Shown here: positions 23,224 to 31,623 of the stretch, piece by piece | How positions within the stretch are numbered: the stretch's first letter is position 1 | Layout: every line of letters begins with the position of its first letter | Assembly: GCF_900106045.1 (NCBI RefSeq) | Contig: NZ_LT629802.1 | Location: 4,960,001 to 5,024,000 of the forward strand | Source of the DNA: Pseudomonas mucidolens | GTDB taxonomy: Bacteria > Pseudomonadota > Gammaproteobacteria > Pseudomonadales > Pseudomonadaceae | DNA: 64,000 bases | Reading direction: 5' to 3' | Translations under genes and position numbers: made by a program | The notes under the pieces: model-generated | Database searches by the model: none | Seen by the model: only the letters and a program-made list of their open reading frames with translations | Told to the model about the DNA's origin: nothing

Positions 23224-24810
23224 ATGACCGCCATTGACATGCCCGCCCCAGCGAAGGGCCCGCTGAGCCTACCGGTCTTCCGGGCACTGTGGATCGCCAC
23301 GATCATTTCCAATATCGGCACCTGGATGCATGATGTCGGTGCGGGATGGTTGATGACCTCGCTGTCGCCCAGTCCACTGCTGGTGGCTCTGGTGCAGGCC
23401 GCTACGACCCTGCCGATGTTCTTGCTGGCCCTGCCGGCCGGGGCGCTGGCCGACATCGTCGATCGCCGGAAGATGCTGCTGTCCGCACAGGTCCTCGGCC
23501 TTGCTGCCGCCGCCGTTCTGGCCTTCCTGACCTTTCAAGGACTGACCACCCCGTGGCTGCTGCTCGTCGCCACCTTTGTTCTCGGCGTGGCGGCGGCGCT
23601 CAGTGCGCCGGTGTTTCAAGCCATCGTTCCAGAACTGGTCGACAAGGCCACCTTGCCCGATGCGGTGGCGCTCAACAGTCTCGGCGTCAACATCTCGCGT
23701 GCCATAGGCCCGGCGCTTGGCGGGGTGATCGTTGCGTTAGCCGGTGTTCCAGCGGTCTTCGCGCTGAATGCCGTTTCGGTTTCGGCGGTATTGATCGTGC
23801 TTGTCACATGGAAACGCGCCACGACCGTACATAGCTTGCCGCCCGAACATTTCTTCGGCGCGCTGCGGGCCGGTTATCGCTATGCACGGCATTCTCCGGC
23901 GATGCGGCTGGTACTGATCCGCACGCTGGGCTTCTTCCTGTTCAGCAGCGCGCTCTGGGCGATGCTGCCGCTGGTGGGCCGCCGCGAACTGGGGCTGGAT
24001 GCGGCGGGCTACGGCGCGCTTCTCGGCTGCATGGGCGCCGGTGCCATTGTCGGTGCATTGCTGCTGAAACAACTGCGCAAGAAGGTAGCGTCCAACAGGG
24101 TCTCGATCTGGGCGACACTGCTGTTCGCGGCTGCGACCCTCGCACTGGCGCTGGCGCCCAATGCTTGGCTGGCCGGGGCAGTGATGTTCGCTGCCGGCGT
24201 CGCCTGGATCGGCATGCTGACCTCGCTCAACGTCGCGGCGCAGATGGCCTCGCCCGGCTGGGTCAAGGCACGGGCGCTCGCAGTCTATCTGTTGGTGCTT
24301 CAGGGAGCCATGACCGGCGGTAGTATCCTGTGGGGTACCCTTGCAAGCAGCGCGGGCGTCGCCGGCGCCCTGATCATCGCGGCCATCGGCCAGACGCTGG
24401 CGATCCTGCTGGCCTTGCGCTGGCGGCTGCCGAAGGATTCCACCACCGATCTGGCGCCCTCGAACCATTGGGCCGAGCCTGTCCTCGCTGTCCCGCTTGC
24501 CAATGACCGCGGCCCCGTCCTGATCGAAGTCGAATACCGGATCGCCCCGGAACAACAGGCCGCGTTCACCGCCGCCCTACGTAATTTTCGTGCGACGCGC
24601 TATCGCGACGGCGCGATCCGCTGGGATGTCTGGGAGGACGTCGCAGAGCCCGGCCGGGTGGTGGAGGCATTCATCGTCGAAAGCTGGGTCGAGCATCAGC
24701 GCCAGCATGCGAGGGTGACCCATAGCGATGCACTGGATCAGGAACTGTTGAGCGCGTTTCACATCGGCGATCAACCGCCCGTCGTCCGCCACCTGTTGCG
24801 ACCACTTTGA
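23224..24810 (+). CDS. MFS transporter (MFS_3 / EntS-like) with C-terminal monooxygenase-like domain
   Basis: The 528-residue protein has about 12 membrane helices. It begins with LSLPVFRALWIATIISNIGTWMHDVGAGWLM and has the MFS loop DIVDRRKMLL. After residue 420 a soluble domain begins (PVLIEVEYRIAPEQQAAF, YRDGAIRWDVWEDVAEPGR, ESWVEHQRQHARVTHSD). It resembles the dimeric ABM fold appended to many MFS_3 members. It probably exports a small molecule. It follows the DoxX gene by 50 bases and shares its GC-rich codon use. Confidence 0.85.
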   Translation: MTAIDMPAPAKGPLSLPVFRALWIATIISNIGTWMHDVGAGWLMTSLSPSPLLVALVQAATTLPMFLLALPAGALADIVDRRKMLLSAQVLGLAAAAVLAFLTFQGLTTPWLLLVATFVLGVAAALSAPVFQAIVPELVDKATLPDAVALNSLGVNISRAIGPALGGVIVALAGVPAVFALNAVSVSAVLIVLVTWKRATTVHSLPPEHFFGALRAGYRYARHSPAMRLVLIRTLGFFLFSSALWAMLPLVGRRELGLDAAGYGALLGCMGAGAIVGALLLKQLRKKVASNRVSIWATLLFAAATLALALAPNAWLAGAVMFAAGVAWIGMLTSLNVAAQMASPGWVKARALAVYLLVLQGAMTGGSILWGTLASSAGVAGALIIAAIGQTLAILLALRWRLPKDSTTDLAPSNHWAEPVLAVPLANDRGPVLIEVEYRIAPEQQAAFTAALRNFRATRYRDGAIRWDVWEDVAEPGRVVEAFIVESWVEHQRQHARVTHSDALDQELLSAFHIGDQPPVVRHLLRPL

Positions 24811-24867
24811 CTCTGGACGCTGAGGCCGTGCGGATGGTCCGGGCGACAAGCAAGCAGGAGACGCGAC

Positions 24868-24939
24868 ATGATTGAAATGGTCATCGAGCAGCGGCGTTGC
24901 GACCTAACACGCCATTTCATGCACATAGCGCGTCGCTGA
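24868..24939 (+). pseudogene. Truncated pirin-family gene start (remnant)
   Basis: A good ribosome site (caggag, 24855-24860) and ATG open a 23-codon frame. Its first residues, MIEMVIEQRRCDL, match the start of pirin-family proteins. The frame then changes to unrelated sequence (TRHFMHIARR) and stops. The rest of the gene, about 280 codons, is missing, so a deletion joined the pirin start to the following hydrolase region. The DoxX-MFS-pirin order supports the identification. Confidence 0.5.
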
Positions 24940-25725
24940 TTGCCGGCCGTGGATTACAAGGTCTGTTTTATTCAGGGCGATTGGTTGGCTCCGGCGGTAT
25001 GGGAAAAATTCGAGCGCCACTTCAAGGCCTGTGGCTACGCCTGCTGTGTCCTGTCATTGCCAGCCCAAGGCGAGCAAGGTTGGTACCGAGTTCTGCACGG
25101 CAAGGATGCCAGATCATCGCCCCTTAAATGTCTGGTGGACTTCTACGCTGAACAGATTGCGGCCTTCCCGGCGCCACCTGTTCTGATTGGCCATGCGCTG
25201 GGCGGGCTGGTCGTTCAACTGCTGTTGGACCGTGGTCTGGGGGTGGCAGGCATCGCGATAGCCCCGCGCCCACCTCAGCGGGTCTTTCCGGGCATTCTTT
25301 CGTTGCTACAGATACTGTCGACAAGAGCTGAACAGCAGCAGGGCATGCGCTTTCTGCGCATGACGCCTGCGCAATTTTCCCGCCTCATGGGGTATCCGGC
25401 ATCCCGGCAGACAACCGGTCCGCTCTATGAACAGTTTGTTGGTACAGTCCCGAAAAGCCTGATGACAACGGTAGCGTTAGGCGTGGGTAGCAGATTGCTC
25501 TTCAACCACGAGCGCGGGCCCTTATTACTGATTTGCGGTGGCGATGACCATGTGGTTGCCAGTTCTGTAGTTTTGGCCAACTATCTCTATCAGAGGCGGT
25601 CGTTGGCACCGACAGATTTCATCTCGTTACCCGGCTACGGGCACCTGCTCATTACGCAGCCGGGTTGGGAGCATGTCGCGGATCGAATCATTGAATGGCT
25701 GCAGCGACAGTTGGGCCGGTTTTGA
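24940..25725 (+). CDS. Alpha/beta hydrolase-fold protein lacking the nucleophile serine
   Basis: The 261-residue product has the alpha/beta hydrolase layout: VCFIQGDWLAPAVWEKF, the nucleophile elbow at residues 84-89 reading GHALGG, an acid loop LLICGGDDHVV, and the histidine loop SLPGYGHLLITQPGWEHVAD. Relatives have GHSxGG; here residue 86 is Ala (gcg at 25195-25197). The active-site Asp and His candidates remain. The start is unclear: TTG at 24940 directly follows the remnant's stop, and GTG at 24949 is an alternative; neither has a strong ribosome site. It could be a dead hydrolase or a decaying gene. Confidence 0.75.
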   Translation: MPAVDYKVCFIQGDWLAPAVWEKFERHFKACGYACCVLSLPAQGEQGWYRVLHGKDARSSPLKCLVDFYAEQIAAFPAPPVLIGHALGGLVVQLLLDRGLGVAGIAIAPRPPQRVFPGILSLLQILSTRAEQQQGMRFLRMTPAQFSRLMGYPASRQTTGPLYEQFVGTVPKSLMTTVALGVGSRLLFNHERGPLLLICGGDDHVVASSVVLANYLYQRRSLAPTDFISLPGYGHLLITQPGWEHVADRIIEWLQRQLGRF

Positions 25726-25780
25726 TGTTACCCACAGGCTATCTACTCAATACAAGGGCGCGTGCTGGCGCGTGCCGTAG

Positions 25781-28700
25781 GTGCATTGCTTGCGAATAAA
25801 CGTGGTTTTGCTGCTGAGCTTGGTGCTTGGTTGCCTTGCGTGCTCAAGTGCAGCGGCGCGCATTTCGGATGAAATGGACCATCGCCGCTGGACCGCCATC
25901 GATCACGGCCCTAGCTCAGTGGGAGCGCTTGCGCAAACCGCTGATGGATACCTCTGGCTCGGTACTCATGATTCCTTGTATCGCTTCGATGGTTTTGAGT
26001 TCGAGAAATTCGCGCCTGCTGACGGTGAGCGGCTGGGCGTGGTCTCGGCGCTTCTCAGCTCCAGCGAAGGTCTGTGGGTGGGTTTTCGTGCCGGTGGGGC
26101 TCGTTTGATCAATGCAAACGGCGTGATTCAACCGATTGATCCAGGCCTTCCGGGCGGGGCGGTGTACAGCTTGGCCGAGGATCAGCAAGGACAAGTTTGG
26201 GTCGCGGCGGATGACGGGCTTGCCCGGCATGACGGCACGGGTTGGCACTTGGTTGGCAAGGAGGCGGGCTTTCCCTACCGCCATGCCCGAGCGGTGCACG
26301 TGGATGCAGAGGGCTATGTCTGGGCGGCGAGTGAAGAGGCAATATATATGCTTCCCCCAGGGGCATCTGCGTTCATGGAAATCGGCATTAAGAGTCAATC
26401 GATCAGCAAAATAGTATCGTCCCCTGCAGGAGACATATGGATAACTGATCGTTCCAGGAACCATCTACTGCGTCTGAAAAAAACAGGCTCTGCCGGCATT
26501 GAGTTTGAAGAGATACCGACATCACGCACAGTCAGTATCGTTCTGGACGAGCAGGGAGACGCTTGGCTGGGCACGCTTGAATCCGGTGTACATCACTTGG
26601 CGGCCGGGGAGCAGCCCACGTCTGTCGAGGATCAGGATGCATTCAACTCATACACCGTTCGCGATGGCCTCAGCTCCGATAATGTATTGGCCCAGCTCAT
26701 CGACCGCGATGGCACACTATGGGTGGGCACGGATACGGGGCTGGATCGACTCAAGCGTAAAACACTGTCTCCCTTTGCTCTACCTGTCGGCGCGGGCAGT
26801 CATGCATTGGCAGTAAGCGGTGATGGTTCCTTATGGATCGGCTCCGGCAATGGCCAACTGATGGGCTTCCGGGGCGACAGCCATTCCACCTTTGAGTTGG
26901 ACATGCCGATCACCACATTGGTAAACAGTCAGCAGCACGGCTTGTTGATTGGCGGGTATCAGGGGATTTTCTCGCTTTCAGACGGCGGGCCAGTGCGCAT
27001 CGCAGCATTACCTGTCGAATCCGCCCGCGAGGCTGCCGTAAGGGCGATGACCGTAGGAAAGAATGGCGATATATGGGTCTCAGTCAACCGCGCAGGGCTT
27101 TTTGTCTGGGCTGATCAGCAATGGCGACGCATTGAGCCGGTCAGTGATTCCGAACGGCAAGTGATGCCTGTCACCGCCTCCCGAGACTTGGTGGGCACGC
27201 TGTGGTTCGGCTACCGGGATAATCTTCTGGTGTCCGTTGATGAGCAGAAGATCGAACGCTGGAGCGAGCAGGAAGGTCTGAACATCGGCCATGTCACGGC
27301 GATGCTGCATTTGCCCGGACGCACCTGGGTAGGTGGTCAACATGGCTTGGCGTATCTCAAGGATGGACGTTTTCATCGCCTGGATCTACCGGCTGCCGGA
27401 CCCTTTCAGAATATCTATGGGCTCGTCGCCGTACCGGCTGAGAAAAACGCAGCCGAATTCGGAATGGATATCTGGGTACACAGCCGCGATGGAATCTTCA
27501 AACTGCCTGCAGCAGAGATCGAGCGAGTAATAGCGGGCGGCAACACACTGTTGTACAGCTCGCACGATCACATTGGCCGGCTACCCATGGACCCATTCAA
27601 AGTATTGCCGTTGCCCACTGCGGTCCACACGGAAGATGGCTTGCTATGGTTCACCACCGGAAACGGGGTTGTCCGTGTTGATCCATACCAGCCAACGGAT
27701 ATGGCACTACCACCTACAGTCACGATCAAGGCGCTGACAGTCGATGGAAATGATTTTGATATCTACGCCGCGCCCGTTCGGTTATCAGCTGCGCCGGAAC
27801 AGTTGGTTATTACCTATTCAGCATTGAATCTCGCCTCACCAGAGACCATGCGCTTTCAATACCGGCTTAATGGCCATGATTCGCAATGGGTCGACGCTGG
27901 GCGCTCCAGGCAAGCAGCTTTTTCACGCCTGCACCCGGGTGATTACGAATTCCAGGTCCGTGCGCTTGGCGAGAATGGGCATTTCAATCCACCTGACGCG
28001 ACGTTAACCGTCAGCATTCCTCAGGTTTTCTATTTACGCCCAGGATTCTTGCTGATCTTTTCAGTCGCGCTGCTGACGCTTTTGTTCGGGATGTCCCGCG
28101 TTTATACACAACGAGAAAAGGCAGCCCTTAGGACCCGCCTTGAGGAGCGCTTTCAGGAGCGCGAGCGCATCGCGTGCGAGTTGCATGACACCTTGCTGCA
28201 AAGCGTTCAGGGAATGATGCTCAGCTTTCAGGCGGTCGCGGACAGTCTGCCGGAGGGATCCCGTGCTCGCCATTCGATGGAGCGGGCGCTGGACCGGGCC
28301 GAGCAGGTGATTGCTGAGGGCCGTGACCGAATCACAGGTTTGCGTGGCCAGATGGCGCCATCTGAAGACTTAGTCGTTGCGTTTCAAGCTTTAAAGCTGG
28401 AGGCCAGCGTTGCTTTTTGTGCAACCTACCACGTTAGCAACTTGGGTGAACCGCTGGCGCTGCTGAACGAAGTTCGTGATGCTTTTTACCAGGTGGGCAG
28501 GGAGGCGGTTTCCAATTCGCTTCGCCATGCGCAGGCTACTCGGATCACCGTTACCTTCAGATATGCGCCGGGCACGTTCGAGATGCTTATTGTCGACAAT
28601 GGGGTGGGCATTGATCCGCTCTATCAGAGAATGCACGGGCGACCTGAACACGGTGGGCTGAGAGGCATGTATGAACGGGCCAGTAGAATTGATGCAACCC

Positions 28701-28816
28701 TGGCGATAGTTAGCAACCCCCAGAACGGTACGCGCATTACACTCTCACTGCCGGGTGCCGCTGCCTATGAAAACTCGGTTGGCGGTAAACAGAAGCGCTC
28801 GAGCAGGGCAGGATAA
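25781..28816 (+). CDS. Two-component sensor histidine kinase with beta-propeller (Reg_prop) sensor
   Basis: This 1011-residue hybrid-scale sensor has an N-terminal signal peptide (VVLLLSLVLGCLACSSAAA). About 12 Reg_prop blade repeats follow (patterns such as GYLWLGTHDSLYRFDG and GTLWVGTDTGLDRL), then a Y_Y_Y domain near residues 690-750. A membrane helix lies near 757-775 (FLLIFSVALLTLLFGM). The HisKA_3 dimerisation segment has His802 in RIACELHDTLLQ, and an HATPase domain follows (REAVSNSLRHAQ, DNGVGID, GGLRGMYERA). The large periplasmic propeller suggests sensing of an extracellular or periplasmic ligand. The next gene is its likely partner. Confidence 0.9.
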   Translation: MHCLRINVVLLLSLVLGCLACSSAAARISDEMDHRRWTAIDHGPSSVGALAQTADGYLWLGTHDSLYRFDGFEFEKFAPADGERLGVVSALLSSSEGLWVGFRAGGARLINANGVIQPIDPGLPGGAVYSLAEDQQGQVWVAADDGLARHDGTGWHLVGKEAGFPYRHARAVHVDAEGYVWAASEEAIYMLPPGASAFMEIGIKSQSISKIVSSPAGDIWITDRSRNHLLRLKKTGSAGIEFEEIPTSRTVSIVLDEQGDAWLGTLESGVHHLAAGEQPTSVEDQDAFNSYTVRDGLSSDNVLAQLIDRDGTLWVGTDTGLDRLKRKTLSPFALPVGAGSHALAVSGDGSLWIGSGNGQLMGFRGDSHSTFELDMPITTLVNSQQHGLLIGGYQGIFSLSDGGPVRIAALPVESAREAAVRAMTVGKNGDIWVSVNRAGLFVWADQQWRRIEPVSDSERQVMPVTASRDLVGTLWFGYRDNLLVSVDEQKIERWSEQEGLNIGHVTAMLHLPGRTWVGGQHGLAYLKDGRFHRLDLPAAGPFQNIYGLVAVPAEKNAAEFGMDIWVHSRDGIFKLPAAEIERVIAGGNTLLYSSHDHIGRLPMDPFKVLPLPTAVHTEDGLLWFTTGNGVVRVDPYQPTDMALPPTVTIKALTVDGNDFDIYAAPVRLSAAPEQLVITYSALNLASPETMRFQYRLNGHDSQWVDAGRSRQAAFSRLHPGDYEFQVRALGENGHFNPPDATLTVSIPQVFYLRPGFLLIFSVALLTLLFGMSRVYTQREKAALRTRLEERFQERERIACELHDTLLQSVQGMMLSFQAVADSLPEGSRARHSMERALDRAEQVIAEGRDRITGLRGQMAPSEDLVVAFQALKLEASVAFCATYHVSNLGEPLALLNEVRDAFYQVGREAVSNSLRHAQATRITVTFRYAPGTFEMLIVDNGVGIDPLYQRMHGRPEHGGLRGMYERASRIDATLAIVSNPQNGTRITLSLPGAAAYENSVGGKQKRSSRAG

Positions 28817-28820
28817 ACCT

Positions 28821-29459
28821 ATGGTAGATCACAAGAGACCCATCACCGTGCTGATAGTGGATGACCATCCGCTGATACGGGAAGGTATTGAAGCAGTAGT
28901 GGGTGGTTATGACGACATCACCGTGGTGGGGGAAGCCTCTAACGGGCTTGAGGCAATCCGGTTATACCGAACGACGCAACCAGACGTCACGCTTATGGAT
29001 GTACAGATGCCTGAGCTAAACGGACTTGGCGCCATCAGCTCCATCATGTCCGAGTTCCCGCAAGCTCGTATTGCTGTGCTCACTACCTACCGAGGGGATG
29101 TAAGGGCGTTACAAGCCATCAAGGCTGGGGCGCGAGGCTATCTTTTGAAAAGCACGTTGCGCCATGAGCTCATTGAAACCATACGTGCCCTGGCCGCCGG
29201 CAAACGCTGCTTTCCCCCAGAAATCGCGGCGGAATTGGCGGCTCACATGGACCAGGATGGTCTCACCAATAGAGAGGTTCAGGTGCTACAAAATGTCGCC
29301 GAAGGCTTGTCGAATAAGGAGACAGCCCTTGCACTGGCAATCGGTGAAGACACGGTGAAGGGGCATCTGCGAAATATTATGGAGAAGCTGGAAGCTCATA
29401 ATCGGACTCACGCGGTGACTATCGGTATCCAGCGAGGGATTATCGATCTTCCGCAATAA
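28821..29459 (+). CDS. LuxR/NarL-family response regulator
   Basis: The 212-residue product has a receiver domain (IVDDHPLIREG acidic pair, phosphoacceptor Asp in PDVTLMDVQMPELNG, Lys in YLLKSTL). A C-terminal LuxR helix-turn-helix follows (LTNREVQVLQNVAEGLSNKETALALAIGEDTVKGHL). The ATG at 28821 lies four bases past the kinase stop with agga upstream, giving a standard two-gene operon. The kinase is of the NarX/HisKA_3 class, which normally pairs with this regulator class. Its targets are not known; neighbouring hydrolase genes are candidates. Confidence 0.95.
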   Translation: MVDHKRPITVLIVDDHPLIREGIEAVVGGYDDITVVGEASNGLEAIRLYRTTQPDVTLMDVQMPELNGLGAISSIMSEFPQARIAVLTTYRGDVRALQAIKAGARGYLLKSTLRHELIETIRALAAGKRCFPPEIAAELAAHMDQDGLTNREVQVLQNVAEGLSNKETALALAIGEDTVKGHLRNIMEKLEAHNRTHAVTIGIQRGIIDLPQ

Positions 29460-29596
29460 ATACCCCCCTTTAGTGTTGGTTAATGCCAACTCGTTTGGGG
29501 CTGTGCGAGGCCCCGCCACAACGCCATTCTGTGCTGCCCCATGGTGACGAGTTAAACGCGCCACCAAGTTTTGATCCCGGCCTAGGAGCGTCAGCT

Positions 29597-30181
29597 ATGA
29601 ACGGGAATACCAGCGCAGATTGCTTATTGGACAACACCGCCACTCGTGGTCCCAATTGTTTGAAACAGACCAGGCAACTGCTGACGTTGCTGATGGAGGC
29701 GGAGCGAGCCATTCAACGTGATCCGGACATCGCTTCGACTTATCTTAATCAGGCAATTGACTTGCTGGCCGTCGAGCGTCAAAGCGGACTTTTGCCGCAC
29801 AGAAACAGGGGTGGGTTGGCTCGATGGCAAATCTCCCGTGTAGACGAATACATAAATGAGCATGTCGACCATTGCATACGGACAACCGAACTGGCTTCGT
29901 TACTGAGTCTGAGCGTCAGTCATTTTTCGCATGCATTCAAACAGACGACCGGAATGACTCCGCTGATGTATGTGACCGCCGCACGAGTGGAGGCAGCACG
30001 GCAATACATGCTGTGCTCAGCGCATTCCTTAAGTGACATTGCGCTTAGCCATGGATTTTGCGACCAGTCGCACTTTAGCCGAGTATTCAGACGCGAAACA
30101 GGCTTGTCGCCGCAGGCCTGGCGAAAGCTGCATGCTGCACCCCCCCTACTCGCCGCGTTGGGTCAAAGAGCGACGGCGTGA
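29597..30181 (+). CDS. AraC-family transcriptional regulator
   Basis: The 194-residue product carries an AraC/XylS double helix-turn-helix in its C-terminal half (ISRVDEYINEHVDHCIRTTELASLLSLSVSHFSHAFKQTTGMTP, then SLSDIALSHGFCDQSHFSRVFRRETGLSPQAWRK). The N-terminal 80 residues show no recognised ligand domain. The ATG at 29597 sits eight bases after aggag (29584-29588); longer in-frame starts from 29483 lack this. It probably regulates accessory genes here, alongside the two-component pair. Confidence 0.9.
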   Translation: MNGNTSADCLLDNTATRGPNCLKQTRQLLTLLMEAERAIQRDPDIASTYLNQAIDLLAVERQSGLLPHRNRGGLARWQISRVDEYINEHVDHCIRTTELASLLSLSVSHFSHAFKQTTGMTPLMYVTAARVEAARQYMLCSAHSLSDIALSHGFCDQSHFSRVFRRETGLSPQAWRKLHAAPPLLAALGQRATA

Positions 30182-30202
30182 CTTTGACCGTCGCTCTACA
30201 TA

Positions 30203-30352
30203 TCAGACCGCGGTTTGCTCTGTCATTTCTAAAGCACCGTCAATTACTAGGTATTTGACGGTGCTTTCAAGCTTCGCATGGCCGAGGAGCCGTTGGCCTG
30301 CCCTCAAGTTCTTCGTTCTTCGATAGATTAGGGATGCCTTCGTACGACGCAT
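30203..30352 (-). pseudogene. C-terminal remnant of a tyrosine-recombinase integrase
   Basis: A leftward frame of about 50 codons reads MRRTKASLIYRRTKNLR, then LLGHAKLESTVKYL and a stop. It matches the end of phage-type integrases: the catalytic Arg region, the LLGH histidine and the nucleophile Tyr in VKYL. The upstream five-sixths of the gene is absent. It marks a former integration event at the right edge of the accessory block. Confidence 0.7.
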
Positions 30353-30374
30353 CGTATGTGACCAGCACGCCTCA

Positions 30375-30470
30375 ATGGGAAGTATCAAAAAGGATAACCA
30401 CTATGTGCCTCAGGCATACCTCAGGCAGTGGAGGAGTAACGGAAAAATTCAAACCTTCCGGCGACAGTTT
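30375..30470 (+). pseudogene. DUF4238-type gene fragment
   Basis: The frame from the ATG at 30375 encodes KKDNHYVPQAYLRQW and NGKIQTFR, the characteristic N-terminus of DUF4238 proteins (HHYVPQFYL type). After about 25 codons the sequence no longer resembles the family, and the frame runs into a REP palindrome before stopping at 30596. The remainder is missing, so it is probably debris from the same rearrangement. Confidence 0.5.
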
Positions 30471-30547
30471 TGGAAGTTTCTCGCAGCGATTGAGAGGCCG
30501 CGAAGTCTGCGACGGCTTACAGCGGCCCGAGTGGCTAACGCCGATCA

Positions 30548-30667
30548 GTTAACACCCTGTAGGAGCGAGCTTGCTCGCGAAAAACGTCAACGTTAACGCG
30601 TGCATCCTGGATAAACGCGGCGCTTGTAAATTCTTCGCGAGCAAGCTCGCTCCTACAGGGTGTTAAC
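30548..30667. repeat. REP doublet with perfect 34-base inverted arms
   Basis: Bases 30548-30581 and 30634-30667 are perfect reverse complements. They enclose 52 bases and start and end with gttaac. The core gtaggagcgagcttgctcgcgaa is the common fluorescens-group REP sequence. It lies between the DUF4238 fragment and the stop of the CdsA-like gene. Confidence 0.85.
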
Positions 30668-30689
30668 TGCGTGGCTGCCCTTTTGCGTT

Positions 30690-31622
30690 TCAGGTCCACC
30701 AATACCGCACCAGATGAAAGAAAATCGGCGCCGCAAAACATACGGAATCCAGGCGATCCAGCATCCCGCCATGCCCTTCGATCATATGCCCCCAATCTTT
30801 CACGCCCCGGTCGCGCTTGATCGCCGACATCACGATCCCACCCGCAAAGCCCAGCAAGTTGATCAACAACGAGATCAAGAATGACTGCCACGGATTGAAT
30901 GGCGTGATCCACCACAGCGCGGCGCCGATCAGCGAGGACAACAGGATCCCGCCGACAAAGCCTTCGACGGTTTTTGAAGGTGACAGGTTGGGCGCGATCT
31001 TATGTTTGCCGAACAGCTTGCCGCAGACGTACTGCAACACGTCCGAGAGCTGCACCACGATCACCAGGTAGGCGATCAGCAGCAGGTTGCGCCCTTCATA
31101 GCCGAGGATGTCGAGGGTCAGCAACGCCGGCACGAAAGACACGCAAAACACCGCGATCATCAAGCCCCATTGCACTTTGGAGGCCCGTTCGAGGAAGTGC
31201 GTGCTGTCGCCGCCCAATGAGGCGAGGATCGGCAATAGCAGGAACACGTAGACCGGGATGAAGATCGAAAACAGTCCGTACCAGTCGAAGTAGATCAGCA
31301 CGTATTGCAGCGGCAGCGCCAGGTAGAACGCCGCCACCAGCGCCGGATAATCGCTGCGCCGGGTGGGCGTGAGGGTGAGGAATTCGCGCAGCGCATAGAA
31401 CGACACTGCATAGAACAGCAGGATCACTGCTCCCGTACCCAGCCAGAATGCGATGCCGATGACGATCACCATCACCCACCAGGCATTGATGCGTGCGTTC
31501 AGGTTGTCGATGACCGCATTGGGCGTGCCGCGGGTGCGCAGCTTGAGCATCAGGCCGATCAGTGAGGCGAGCACCAGGATCATGCCGATCCCGCCGAACA
31601 ACATCAGGGTTTGGCTATCCAT
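30690..31622 (-). CDS. Phosphatidate cytidylyltransferase-like membrane protein (CdsA family)
   Basis: The 310-residue product has about eight membrane helices. Its C-terminal CTP-transferase signature reads SPSKTVEGFVGGI and later KRDRGVKDWGHMIEGHGGMLDRLDS, the CdsA hallmark with the metal-binding acidic residues. The start at 31622 lies ten bases from ggag; an alternative ATG at 31631 would leave only one base. It is the last gene of a leftward five-part unit with a PlsC-like gene and a CDP-alcohol transferase, so a specialised phospholipid pathway is likely. It is a paralogue-type gene, probably not the essential cdsA. Confidence 0.88.
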   Translation of the reverse strand: MDSQTLMLFGGIGMILVLASLIGLMLKLRTRGTPNAVIDNLNARINAWWVMVIVIGIAFWLGTGAVILLFYAVSFYALREFLTLTPTRRSDYPALVAAFYLALPLQYVLIYFDWYGLFSIFIPVYVFLLLPILASLGGDSTHFLERASKVQWGLMIAVFCVSFVPALLTLDILGYEGRNLLLIAYLVIVVQLSDVLQYVCGKLFGKHKIAPNLSPSKTVEGFVGGILLSSLIGAALWWITPFNPWQSFLISLLINLLGFAGGIVMSAIKRDRGVKDWGHMIEGHGGMLDRLDSVCFAAPIFFHLVRYWWT

Positions 31623-31623
31623 T

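Noticed and set aside
30231..30267. 13-base stem-loop after the AraC-family gene as a terminator
   Set aside because: The stem (aaagcaccgtcaa/ttgacggtgcttt) is real, but no T run follows and it lies inside the integrase remnant, so I did not call it a terminator.
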